Source: Odontocerum albicorne
Taxonomy: Eukaryota; Arthropoda; Insecta; Trichoptera; Odontoceridae
DNA: 64,000 bases
Assembly (NCBI GenBank): GCA_949825065.1
Contig: OX463842.1
Location: 4,553,723 to 4,617,722, forward strand
Reading direction: 5' to 3'
The translations under genes were made by a program, and so were the position numbers. Numbering within the stretch: the first letter of the stretch is position 1; each line of letters starts with the position of its first letter. The notes beneath the pieces were generated by a model. That model made no database searches. It had not been told where the DNA came from and was given only the letters and a program-made list of their open reading frames with translations. Positions 42,977 through 53,025 of the stretch are shown in pieces.

Positions 42977-42980
42977 TTAA

Positions 42981-44107
42981 AAATGTTTTCTAAAATGTTG
43001 AAGATGCCAATATCTGAGGCTTTATTCAAAAGGGCAGTCCTCTTAGAAATGTGATTCTACTTATTTTTATTGTAAGTAATCCATATTTCTTTACTTCGAA
43101 AAGTTGTCCTGTACATAAAACCACACATTTCCATCATAGTTGGATTAAGTGTAGCTCCCAGAATTAACTTAAAGAGACTATCACATCCCTCCTCACGCTT
43201 ATACGGTAGTATTTCAACATATCAATAAGAACCCTCGTATGATAAAGCCACGGATAGAAGCCGTACTCACGTAAGTAGAGATATCTGAAAAAATATCTTT
43301 TGGACTTTCTTTGGATATATTAGCAAGACACTGTAACCATTCTTACACCCTCATAAATCAAAATAAAAAAGAGCCTTCGGTGTTTAATGCGATGTACTCG
43401 TAGTTCGACACGAGTTTCAAATTGACAACTTTTTTTGCAAATAAATCTAGCGCTTTTATTGTACTATCGCTTTATCGGCGTTCAATAACTGACCAATGCG
43501 TATTTGAAACAGTACGTTTTCCATTTTAAAAACCAACATTTCCTGATCATGCGTATCACAGAATCAAAGGTCGCAAAACGGGAGCAAAACCCGAGGAGTC
43601 TTAAATTGTTTATAACCAGACGTATAAAAATAACATTTTTTCGATATAATATATATGAAAGTTCCTGGAACACTTATTAAGGAAATTTTCATTCGAAGAT
43701 ATCGTTGATTATTAATAATTAATTGCAGTCATAAAACGGTTGACTGAAGAAGACTTCTGCCGAGTTTGGGATGGTCTTGGAGCCGGTTTGAGGCGGACAT
43801 TTCAAGGCGCGAAGCACGAGACGGTTGGGACAACATACCATGAGTATATTATGAGTATGAACACACCATAAAAACACACAGATGTGACGTTAGGGAGATA
43901 AGATATGTCAACTGCACTCGATCATGCATTTTTAACTTTTTGGATTAGACGTATAGTATATTTTATCTGGGCTGCCTTTCTTGAGAAGTTAACTCCCTAG
44001 TATTTATTTTAATTTTATTTATTCTTTTGTGTACATTGTTATATATGGCTCTTCTGACAGTGGCCAATTGAATTATTGCTGAACAAACATGTCTTCTAAT
44101 CAATAGC
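42981..44107. other. No recognised feature
   Basis: AT-rich with three 60-63 codon frames and no domain or repeat match. 43740-43860 is GC-richer but anonymous. Confidence 0.4.
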
Positions 44108-44607
44108 AAAAATACATTAGACTTGAATGTATGTATTGACCAATATGTGATAGTAACACATTCGACTTGAATGTACATATTGACCGATATGTGATAGTAA
44201 CACATTCGACTTGAATGTACATATTGACCGATATGTGATAGTAACACATTCGACTTGAATGTACATATTGACCGATATGTGATAGTAACACATTCGACTT
44301 GAATGTATATATTGACCGATATGTGATAGTAACACATTCGACTTAAATGTATGTATTGACCGATATGTGATAGTAACACATTCGACTTGAATGCACATAT
44401 TGACCGATATGTGATAGTAACACATTCGACTTGAATGTACATATTGACCGATATGTGATAGTAACACATTCGACTTGAATGCACATATTGACCGATATGT
44501 GATAGTAACACATTCGACTTAAATGTACATATTGACCGATATGTGATAGTAACACATTCGACTTGAATGTATGGATTGACCGATATGTGATAGTAGCACA
44601 TTCGATC
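44108..44607. repeat. 44-bp minisatellite, about 11 units
   Basis: The unit contains GTGATAGTAACACATTCGAC and TTGAATGTACATATTGACCG. Since 44 is not a multiple of 3, three units give one 132-nt period in protein, and the minus strand is open in several frames for up to 212 codons. Family J starts about 20 bp after the last unit. Confidence 0.95.
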
Positions 44608-44627
44608 GATCAGTTCTTCTTTATTTT

Positions 44628-44765
44628 TTTAAGAGCGCGATTTCACATAGTGTTGAAGAAAGATCTACTCAAAAGGACTCCTCCTTTGGTAACGACACAC
44701 CGGAGTGTGAAAATAATAGTAGCGATGACGAACTTAAGGTCCGTCTTCACGTGAGATTGAAAATG
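44628..44765 (+). repeat. Family J repeat, copy 2
   Basis: Counterpart of 19675-19805. The frame AISHSVEERSTQKDSSFGND, TPEC, SSDDELKV, LHVRLKM ends at a stop (44758). Differences to the other copy often keep charge or size, so it may be a decayed exon or transposase N-terminus. Not identified. Confidence 0.45.
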
Positions 44766-44769
44766 AAAT

Positions 44770-45250
44770 TGTGAGTTCGTTTATTCTCCAAAGGCTCTTA
44801 ATCTATAAAATGGTTTTATATAACAGGAATAATTTCTTTAATTCTCAACTGGAATAAAAGATCATTGTTTCATTTTAATTTTTCTCCGCAATCACACTTT
44901 TTCTGAACTTTTGAATCACTGGACCAGCTCTGAGTACAACTGCATACACGTATGTGCACAAATCTCAGAGATTACAATAATTTATTAAGGTAGATGCACT
45001 TCCTGTCGACTGCTGGACGGTCTCGAAGGTGATTATCTGGAAATAATATATGTATCTTGATATTATTTCTATCGCTATGAATCTAAGAATTAAAGTAATA
45101 GTGAAAGCTTGATTCCGCTTTTATAATATACTTAAGCGAAACTACAGTTCTTCTTTTCTTTAAAAAAGATAAGTTTCTTACTCTTAGATATAAATTAATA
45201 TTAAAACAGAGCAAAAGTCACAACCTACCACCAAAAAGATGACTTGTAGA
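44770..45250. other. No recognised feature
   Basis: AT-rich, up to the TA flank of the next mariner. Confidence 0.4.
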
Positions 45251-45252
45251 TA

Positions 45253-46652
45253 CACGGTATGTCCAATAGGAAAGGTGACTGATTGTGTTAGCGTAACCAC
45301 CAACGCCACATGTATATAAATACATTAGTTAACTAGCCCTTCCCTTACGGTGCTAAAATTGAAACGCGCACTCCGGTGTTGGGTAGTGAGTACGCGATAA
45401 AAAATTAGCGATTTTAAATCGGAAAAATAAGAACATTAATAGATAATCCCCTTAATTAATTATAATTGAAGTTAAAAATTATAACAATTGAGATTTATTT
45501 GCTGAAAACATAAAAAAAACCATCTGGCAACGCTCACGGAACGGGCGTACGTCTAATCTATTAGCAAGCCCAGAAGCAACTGCAGCGCGGAGCAGTAGTG
45601 GCTTACCCTGGCGTGGCTTACGCTTGCGACGATTGAGACAATTGAGCTCCTCGCAATTCAGTGGAGTATGCAAGAGTGAGATGCGAATATAGTGTCGCGC
45701 TTCCCGCATACTCTTCACCTATCGTCAAGACACAAGGTCGAGGCACTCACAGCGTTTAAATGCGAATTTGTTTCCGATCTTCACAAAATAACCACGATAT
45801 AGTCGATAAACTCTATTATTAATATTATTTTTTAAATCAATGCGTAAATATATTATGGAGGAATACCTAAAATCTTAACCTTGTATTTATTATATTTATA
45901 GAGATATTGATGGTTATTAGAAGCAACGTGTAGAAGATACCCAACACAGGGAAGGAAAGGCTAGCGACGCATTTCGACTATCTTCCGTAAAAGTGTCATT
46001 GCTGGTTCATTCGTAATGACGTAACAATTGACAGCACCTTCTAAGTCTCGGTCAAAAAAGAAACAACGGAGCAACGTGTCCACATTAAATTTTGTTTTAA
46101 ATTGGGTAAAAGTGCCACAGAAACTTTTGAAATTATTCAAACTGTTTATGGTAGTGAAATAATGAGTCGTAAGAACGTTTTCTTAAGTGATATGCAAGAT
46201 TTCGTGATGGTAGAGAGAGAGAGAGAATTAAAGATGATCAACGGCCTGGACAGTTCAAATTGAAGTAAATGTTCAAAAAGGGGGTGAAATTCTTCGAAAT
46301 GATCGTTGCGCGTCTATAATGCTCATCGAGGAGCTCACTGGAGCTCCTAAATCCACTGTCCATTACCCCCCGTATTCACCTGATTTAACTCTGGCTATTC
46401 CCAAAACTGAAATTGGCGATGAAAGAAAAGCGTTTCGACACGATTTCAGACATCTAGAAGGCTTCGACCGCGATTTTGGAGGCAATTCCGAAAAATGAGT
46501 TTCAGGAGTGCTTCAGAAAATTTTACAACCGCTCACAGTATTCTATTGACTCACAAGAAGTGTATTTTGAATGAAAGGTAATGTGAACTAAAAATAAACA
46601 ATGTCTTGTATTTCATTTCACGCCAGTCACCCTTCGCATAGGACAGATAGTG
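45253..46652 (+). mobile_element. mariner (irritans/SETMAR-like group) remnant with nested MITE M
   Basis: TA at 45251-45252 and 46653-46654. Ends CACGGTATGTCC...GGTGACTG and, inverted, CACTATCTGTCC...GGTGACTG. Coding begins near 46050: TTEQRVHIKFCFKLGKSATE, TFEIIQTVYGSEIMSR, the mariner N-terminal helix-turn-helix. After a large deletion PPYSPDLTL appears (46366), the last catalytic D region, then the C-terminus in broken frame. Without the MITE it is about 770 bp. The group is judged from sequence style. Confidence 0.75.
45337..45960. mobile_element. MITE M copy 5, flanked by CTAG
   Basis: Starts CCCTTCCCTTACGGTG and ends CCCAACACAGGGAAGGAAAGG. Flanks are CTAG at 45333-45336 and CTAG at 45961-45964 instead of TTAA. 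Orientation is opposite to copies at 16052 and 38438. Inserted in the 5' untranslated part of the mariner at 45253. Confidence 0.85.
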
Positions 46653-46654
46653 TA

Positions 46655-46730
46655 TGTGTCGAGATAGGAAAGCCTAGCGCTCTGTCCTCCGCCTATCCCA
46701 GCAGGGAAACGGCGTGATGGTATATATGTT
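46655..46730 (+). mobile_element. LINE C 3' end remnant
   Basis: GTCCTCCGCCTATCCCAGCA, then GGGAAACGGCGTGATGGTAT, is the family C terminus on the plus strand. It begins directly after the mariner's TA, so the mariner may have landed in this LINE. Confidence 0.5.
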
Positions 46731-46889
46731 ATTTGTATAGTGTGACCATTTTTTTAGCATTAATAAGACTTTAAATTTATTTCCATACGCCACTTAGCGA
46801 ATAAAAACACTCAAGGGAACGTTTGTTACAAAATACAAAGAACTCATTTTTATAGTTTGTACTATTGTCATGTACTATCGTGTTTCTTC

Positions 46890-47105
46890 TTATTCATTGT
46901 GTGCTCAATGTTGAGCGTCTTGGTTCTCTGCTGTCTCGAACTCGGCGCACTACCTGTCTCCATCCCTCCCAGTCCTGGGGCAAGTTAAATGTAGCACTTA
47001 AAGAGGATCCTGTTAACTTCTTCATTTGATTCATCCATTTCATAGGACACCTCTTTCTTGCTCGCCTTCTCTCAACTGTCTCCGTGATCACCAGCTTCTC
47101 TAGAC
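46890..47105 (-). mobile_element. LINE L (RTE-like) C-terminus
   Basis: The minus strand reads MITETVERRRARKRCPMKWM, then QMKKLTGSSLSATFNLPQDW and EGWRQVVRRV. The W.DQ.K..TG.SL..A...A.DR..WR.VV pattern is typical of RTE-like C-termini. Two more decayed copies are at 12935 and 19105. Confidence 0.65.
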
Positions 47106-47117
47106 TCTCATAATTCT

Positions 47118-47258
47118 AGCGTATTTATTGTCATACAATATCTTCCAACGGAAAAGCCTTATGCGAAAACCAGACTGAAACCCTTTATAAAAGTCTGGGT
47201 ACCAACGGACCTTCGGATTGGAAGACAGACGTTTTGTCAACCAGGTCACGGGTATATT
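47118..47258 (-). mobile_element. tRNA-derived SINE, decayed
   Basis: Minus strand: CCGTGACCTGGTTGACAAAA (box A), CAATCCGAAGGTCC (decayed box B), body, then CCGTTGGAAGATATTGT. Confidence 0.5.
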
Positions 47259-47655
47259 TCGAATAATACATTTTTATTGAAATCGAAAAAAAAACGTGCA
47301 TTACAGATTAAGTAGACCATATTCGTGCGATGTTCATGTCTACTTGTATTTTCATGCACGATCTAAGCGACATTTTCTTTATATACTAGTATTTGTGCAC
47401 TTTACAACATTAGTACCATTTGTTTATTTTACACTTTTTCCCACATGTCTAGAGCATTAAAGTAAAAAGCATTTTTGGCAATATTCGGTTCTTTAAAGGT
47501 TAATTACATACAGTCTCTAGTTGTTCAGAGTTAAGACTTTTCACAATGCAGATTGATGTTTCATCTTTCTTAACGCTTCGAGTTGAATTCATAAAAATAT
47601 TGAAAGTCAAAAACTATATCTCGAAACAGTGCTTAATAAAACGTATTCTTGAAAT
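47259..47655. other. No recognised feature
   Basis: AT-rich. Ends at the LTR start. Confidence 0.4.
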
Positions 47656-48127
47656 TGTAGGGTACCCACGTCCCTTAATATTGTTAACATGCAGGGTCAA
47701 CGACCGATGAATCAACCTCTGGATATCTACAATTGTCACATACCAGAAACGTCAACACTGTTTACACGGAAATAATATTTACATCGTATTCCAAGGTAGA
47801 AAGAGAACACATCGCGTTGTCTCGCCGTTTCGGCAATAAATATCCTACCCACTACATTGTTCGCAACGTCTGCAAACGCCTTGTCATGCACGGGAGTGAG
47901 ATGGGGATATACGGCGGATGCAGTCACGCGCCCCGTTCTGAAAGTCTATATATACCTACTTATCGATGAATAAAGGTACTTGTTATTATTCGCTTGACCA
48001 TTCATTTCTGTTTATTATTTATCGACTATTCACTCTCACTTTTACCGCATTCCTGAATCGAAGTATTTTATTTTAAATACAAACAAATCAAAATCATCAC
48101 GACATACGACTAAAGCATCACGCTAAA
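47656..48127 (+). mobile_element. 5' LTR of a gypsy-like retrotransposon
   Basis: 472 bp matching the solo LTR at 31359-31838. Starts TGTAGGG and ends CGCTAAA. A core promoter-like CTATATATACC lies at 47948 and AATAAA at 47970. The primer-binding site follows directly. The element is cut off at about 48244, so only the LTR and leader remain. Confidence 0.8.
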
Positions 48128-48128
48128 T

Positions 48129-48139
48129 TGGTGACCCCG
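48129..48139 (+). other. Primer-binding site TGGTGACCCCG
   Basis: TGG pairs with a tRNA 3' CCA end, and the following TGACCCCG fits a tRNA acceptor arm, as at the LTR boundary of gypsy-group elements. The priming tRNA was not identified. Confidence 0.65.
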
Positions 48140-48244
48140 AACGAAAAGGAACACAGAATTCGACTAAAACGAATATAGCGATGTCAACATCAACATCATC
48201 AGCACGTCCTACTAGGACACGCGCTACAAAATCATTAATTAGAG
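48140..48244 (+). other. Retrotransposon leader and possible gag start
   Basis: Untranslated leader, then ATG at 48181 opening MSTSTSSARPTRTRATKSLI. The frame continues only until the hAT junction. CAGCACGTCCTACTAGGACA echoes the LTR's own end sequence as found at 31365-31385, so the leader may be partly a duplicate of the LTR end. Gag identity is not established. Confidence 0.4.
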
Positions 48245-48655
48245 CAGTGATGCCTACACAGGGGGTCGCAAAACGTTGTGTTGGAGTAGCCAAAATGTTT
48301 TAATTTCTTTTAAAATAATAAAGATAACAGTGAACCGTACGACTGTAAAAAACGAATACTCCGTTTTATTCAGAAAACCTGATAAGCAAAAAATTTTAGC
48401 TCGAACTGTAATAAAAAGCAAATATTCTTTCAGAAAGAATGTAGAATCCGATATAGGGGTAATTTTTTCAACGATGAGCCACAATGGAATTAGTAATTTA
48501 CAAGATTTGACCTCAAATATTAATTAACTATTAACGTTACTTTTACCTGAATGAATAAACCGAGAAAATTGTATTTCAGTTTTTCATTTATGTGAGGGTC
48601 GCATAAGAATTTTTCTGCAAATAAGGGGGTCGAAGGTAGAAAAAGGTTGATCACG
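48245..48655. mobile_element. hAT element remnant
   Basis: Starts CAGTGATGCC...AGGGGGTCGCA and ends AGGGGGTCGAAGGTAGAAAA...GTTGATCACG. CAGTG plus GGGGGTCGC near one end and AAAAAGGTTGAT near the other are the usual terminal features of this hAT group. The 8-bp duplication is not clear. No transposase frame. It truncates the retrotransposon. Confidence 0.5.
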
Positions 48656-49616
48656 TCTCAACTAGAGAATAATGAAAAGTAACCTTTTAAATAATCAAAA
48701 AATAAATTAAAAGATCGTCTGTAGTCACACCAATGGAAAATTGAGGCAAGAACTCCTGTTTACAAGAAATAACTCAAGTTATTATAATTATAATATTCTG
48801 TAATAAGTAGCAGGTATCAAGATAGACAGACACCTATGAGATAGAAGTTATGTGAAAAGAATGGACAGCATAGTGTATGAATAACTCTCCGGTATCTCTC
48901 AAGAATTGGGGTAGATGCTATAATTCATCAACTTCAAAAAAGCAGTTGAAACTACGCATTACGGAAACTATCTAAAACAGCTTATCATAGCTGGAAAATA
49001 AGTTTTTAGAAATGAACTATTTTATGATACTGTGTCTTTTAATTTTGAGTAAATAACTGAACTTTTCTCACTGATCGCACATCCTGTCCTCAGCAGTAAC
49101 ATGTTCCGTATTCGCGCATTGAGGAGAATTGGTATCTTTGGTATTCTTAGATTTGGTGTTGTTAACTAAGTTTATACTTGTTTGGAGTATTTGGAGTGAT
49201 GCTGTTTGATTATAACCTATTTCCACGCTATTTGGAATTTTTCGAAGTCACCTTCTCCATTAAAGGTGTTTTTTTTTTTTTTTTCGATTACTTCATTGAC
49301 AATTCGTGGGTAGTAATGCTTATCTGGAGCGATGTCATATACTTCATCGAATCTAATTAAGTGATTTGTATATATTTGCATAGCATGTTCACAAATATCT
49401 GATTTGGCTTGTTTGTTATTTCTTAAGCTCTCGATGTACTCTGGCGTCCAGCATAATAAGGGTACCATTGTCAAGGGAGTCAATTTACTTCTGGTGACTC
49501 CTGGGGAGATGGAAGACGGTTGTCGCTGGTCGAAATACTGTTTTTATGTTTATTATATTTAGGATTCTTCCAATTTTGTCAGTAAAGCATTTGATAAAAA
49601 GAAAATCATCTTGCTT
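48656..49616. other. No recognised feature
   Basis: A minus-strand frame at 49217-49483 (88 codons, HAMQIYTNHLIRFDEVYDIA) is open across an AT-rich stretch. It is not recognised and lacks clear splice sites. Confidence 0.35.
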
Positions 49617-50320
49617 TCTTCTTGCCTCATGGTTGTTTGTCGGTGTTGCTGATGTATTGTAGTTCGGAGACTAGCCGTGGTGAGATTCTTCTTGTCTCAT
49701 GGTTGTTTGTCGGTGTTGCTGATGTGTTGTAGTTCGGAGACTAGCTGTGGTGAGATTCTTCTTGTCTCATGGTTGTTTGTCGGTGATGCTGATGTGTTGT
49801 AGTTCGGAGACTAGCTGTGGTGAGATTCTTCTTGTCTCATGGTTGTTTGTCGGTGATGCTGATGTGTTGTAGTCCGGAGACTAGCTGTGGTGAGATTCTT
49901 CTTGTCTCATGGTTGTTTGTCGGTGTTGCTGATGTATTGTAGTTCGGAGACTAGCTGTGGTGAGATTCTTCTTGTCTCATGGTTGTTTGTCGGTGTTGCT
50001 GATGTATTGTAGTTCGGAGACTAGCCGTGGTGAGATTCTTCTTGTCTCATGGTTGTTTGTCGGTGTTGCTGATGTGTTGTAGTTCGGAGACTAGCTGTGG
50101 TGAGATTCTTCTTGTCTCATGGTTGTTTGTCGGTGATGCTGATGTGTTGTAGTCCGGAGACTAGCTGTGGTGAGATTCTTCTTGTCTCATGGTTGTTTGT
50201 CGGTGTTGCTGATGTATTGTAGTTCGGAGACTAGCTGTGGTGAGATTCTTCTTGTCTCATGGTTGTTTGTCGGTGTTGCTGATGTGTTGTAGTTCGGAGA
50301 TTAGCTGTGGTTAGATTATT
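49617..50320. repeat. 70-bp minisatellite, 10 units with higher-order pattern
   Basis: TGAGATTCTTCTTGTCTCAT recurs every 70 bp (49682, 49752, 49822 and so on). Four variable sites (GTTGCT/GATGCT, GTATTG/GTGTTG, TTCGG/TCCGG, GCCGTGG/GCTGTGG) show that units 1, 2, 4, 5 equal units 6, 7, 8, 9. A block was duplicated as a whole and one unit was gained or lost. Confidence 0.95.
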
Positions 50321-50380
50321 CTTCCCATTTGAAATTTCCTCTTCCATATTTCAAGTTTTGTATGCACGGTAATTAATAGT

Positions 50381-50540
50381 CGTGACAATGCATGTCGAGA
50401 TAAGTATGGATAGATCAAGTGAAATAAATTTTTAAAGATTGAAAGGTAAGATTAAGAGAAAAAGAAAAAAAAAGTTCATGAATGTGTATGGATGTAGGAG
50501 AGACGAAGAAAGTATGGCGTGATAGAAAAGTTTGTATGTA
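50381..50540 (+). mobile_element. LINE C fragment, heavily decayed
   Basis: ATAGATCAAGTGAAATAAAT, then TGAATGTGTATGGATGTAGG and AGAGACGAAGAAAGTATGGC, parallels the LDQV...CM.DV.EAK..C.D region at 28345-28460. Confidence 0.4.
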
Positions 50541-50884
50541 TTACATTATTGTAACAATTTAATACCGAACTTTGAAGTCTCATTACATTATTTTTGTTTG
50601 GTTTTGTGAACGCATGCATATTCTCCGAAGATAAATAAGGTGCAGGCTCACTTTTTCAAAGCAATATCCAAGAATATATTATCTCTCCTACGTCATTTGA
50701 AATAGACAACGCAGATCGTTAATCATTGTTTGTTTTCTATGGAAAAAAATCACCAACGGCAAAAAGATAATGGAGGATATTTGCGGTCAATATTTAATGA
50801 CTTTGAGTTGTTCACTTCCTGCTCGACTTATCTTGAAGGGATTTTTAATAAGCAATGGTAAATTTTAAGAACCTGATTTCAACA

Positions 50885-51040
50885 AATGTTGAAATGTGAC
50901 AATTTCTTCCAACAAACTAGAATGGTGTTGAACTAGTCTTAAGTTTGTAAAAAAACAGACTTGAACCCTTTTTTAAAAATCGGGGTACCAACGGGAATCA
51001 TACCCGCAACTCCCGGACTTACACACCACTCGGAAAGATT
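50885..51040 (-). mobile_element. tRNA-derived SINE
   Basis: Minus strand: box A region (CCGAGTGGTGTGTAAGTCC), box B CGGGTATGATTCCCG, body, CTAGTTTGTTGGAAGAAATT and tail. Confidence 0.6.
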
Positions 51041-51061
51041 TTAAACAACCCATAATCTAAG

Positions 51062-51375
51062 AAGAGGTTACTACTTCTTCTTCAGTGTCAATCCTGAGGA
51101 TTGGATAGCAGCAAAGCTCTGCATCTCCTCTTCCACTCCGCTCGGTCTTCAGCGATCCTCTCGAGCTCTGCAAAGGAGGTGCAGTCCATATCGTGGCATA
51201 TTTGCTCCAGATACTCCCGGAGAGGATGCCCTCTGCCAATCGATCCCTTCAGTATATTGTGCAGGAGATTTTCATGTCGAAGCATATGACCCATCCATTC
51301 TGCACGCCTTTCCGATATGGTGTTGACAGGTGCCTGGTTTCTTCGATCCTGCTGTTTCTTCGATCCTGCAAACAT
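51062..51375 (-). mobile_element. RTE/Dong-like LINE C-terminus, copy 2
   Basis: Reads NTISERRAEWMGHMLRHENL, then LREYLEQICHDMDCTSFAEL and ERIAEDRAEWKRRCRALLLS, nearly identical to the second half of the copy at 18392-18829. A 19-bp duplication at its 5' limit (CAGCAGGATCGAAGAAA) marks the break. Confidence 0.8.
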
Positions 51376-52311
51376 CAAAATAGAGGTTACTTAGGCGTAA
51401 TGTATTAGTCTTTTTATCAATAAGTTTCTTTTATCACTGTAATATTTTTCATATCATAACGAAATCACATTTTTCTTTATAAATGACATCTTGACTTTTC
51501 TATTAGACTGTATAAATGGAGAAAATGACAATTATCGATAATCGACCATGAAACGAGACCGGCCCTCGTCTGACCAAAGGGTAATTAATACCTGAAGAAT
51601 GTTGAATTAATGAATGTCCCTCCTTATTCATAAGTACTGTTGACTTAAATTCTGTCATTATAATGTTCTCTGACTGTTTTAAACCTTTATTTGGTTTAAT
51701 AATCTGATTCTCGTTTTATTTTCATATGAACCAGTAAACTTTTTAATTTTGTTTAATTTATTCTAGAATAGTAACGACGCAACGCCATAACTGTTATTAG
51801 ATTTCTTCACATATTCTGTGAACTCTCGGAGGTTTTAATATTGAATATTCTGTAAATTAAATAAATAAAAAAATATCATTTGACTGGGTTTACTTTCACC
51901 ATATTTTTTAGTAAACATTATGTACATTTCAGCACACATTATTTCCTCTTCAAGTGAGTTAGTTAAACTAAATTGCCTGTTATTAATACTGTATATAGTC
52001 TTATGGGGAATAGAGTAAAAAAAGACTATACAGTTGTAATATTTTCCTCATAAGACCATGGACAATATAAGTAACGTATAATTTAATTTAATTAACTCAC
52101 ATAAGGAGAAAATATTGTGTTGACATGCGAATAATGATATGCTAAAAAATATAGAGGAAGAATAAAAAGTCAAGTGATATATTTTTTTCCCATTATTTAT
52201 GGATTTTCACAAAGTAACCCCAGACCTATTTAAATAAAACTCCGTTTATTATTTATCATTTGTTAGAATACAACCTAGTTCGTATTAATAATTAATATTT
52301 CATGCGTTGCT
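51376..52311. other. No recognised feature
   Basis: AT-rich. 51950-52110 holds two similar CTATATAGTC/GACTATACAG stretches that could pair. No coding signature. Confidence 0.35.
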
Positions 52312-52315
52312 TTAA

Positions 52316-52556
52316 CCCTGAGAGCGCTACGAGAATAAAATATAATTGTCTATCTAGTGCTGAGATATATTTACGATTCGGACGTTCGTGATAAATATTT
52401 ATTTTTAACAACAAAAAAACAAAAAAAATATATTTTTACAACATAAATATATTTTAGAATATGTACCCTTGTATTCTAAATGAATGATATTCATTTAGAA
52501 CACAAGGGTAGAACAAATTTCTGCCACTGCTATAGCAGTGCGCCGATCTCTCAGGG
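52316..52556. mobile_element. piggyBac-like MITE with internal hairpins, TTAA flanks
   Basis: TTAA at 52312-52315 and 52557-52560. Ends CCCTGAGAGCGC and, inverted, CCCTGAGAGATCGGCGC. Inside are a 22-bp hairpin (TACCCTTGTATTCTAAATGA arm, 52466-52510) and the 16-bp perfect palindrome CACTGCTATAGCAGTG (52525-52540). Confidence 0.75.
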
Positions 52557-52585
52557 TTAAATTCCTGTTCTAAGATCTGTTTTTA

Positions 52586-53025
52586 TTAGGTGTTAACATA
52601 AATTGTGTTCGTTTTATTCCAAATTAAAAAATTAGCACCAAAATAAAACAAAATGGTAAATGTTATACGTCATTCGAAAGAAAATTTTCTGCTCTATAAG
52701 ATATTGTGTTTGCTTTTACGTTACATATATATTTTTTTTTAATTACAAGCCTTCAAAATGGAATATCAAGCAGACGGAAGTGAGCATTTTCGGCACCTCC
52801 TTCTGTTCGCGTTCAATCGAGGGAATAAAGCTGCCAAAGCTACTCGTGATATTTGCGAAGTGTACGGTGAAGATGCTATGAATGAAAGGACAGCTCGTCG
52901 ATGGTTTTTGCGTTTCAAAGACGGTAATTTCGACCTGAAAGACATAGAGCGTTCCGGACGACCAGTGGACTTCGATGAGGACCGCTTAAACCATATTATT
53001 CATGAAGATCCCTTTCAAACCAGAA
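52586..53025 (+). mobile_element. mariner 5' half, truncated
   Basis: TA at 52584-52585, then TTAGGTGTTAACATAA, a 5' untranslated region and ATG at 52758. About 90 codons are open: HFRHLLLFAFNRGNKAAKAT, NERTARRWFLRFKDGNFDLK, DEDRLNHIIHEDPFQT. This is the mariner helix-turn-helix part without the stops found at 25789. It breaks at 53025 into LINE C sequence, so the open frame to 53123 is a chance fusion. No catalytic domain. Confidence 0.85.

Noticed and set aside
43963..44601. A 212-codon frame with a 44-residue repeat that looks like a repeat protein
   Set aside because: A 44-bp tandem unit without stops reads through in several frames at once. The overlapping frames encode the same three phases, which is expected from the period, not from a gene.
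49617..50320. CRISPR array
   Set aside because: The whole 70-bp unit is conserved, with no variable spacers, and the setting is eukaryotic. The same applies to the other tandem arrays.
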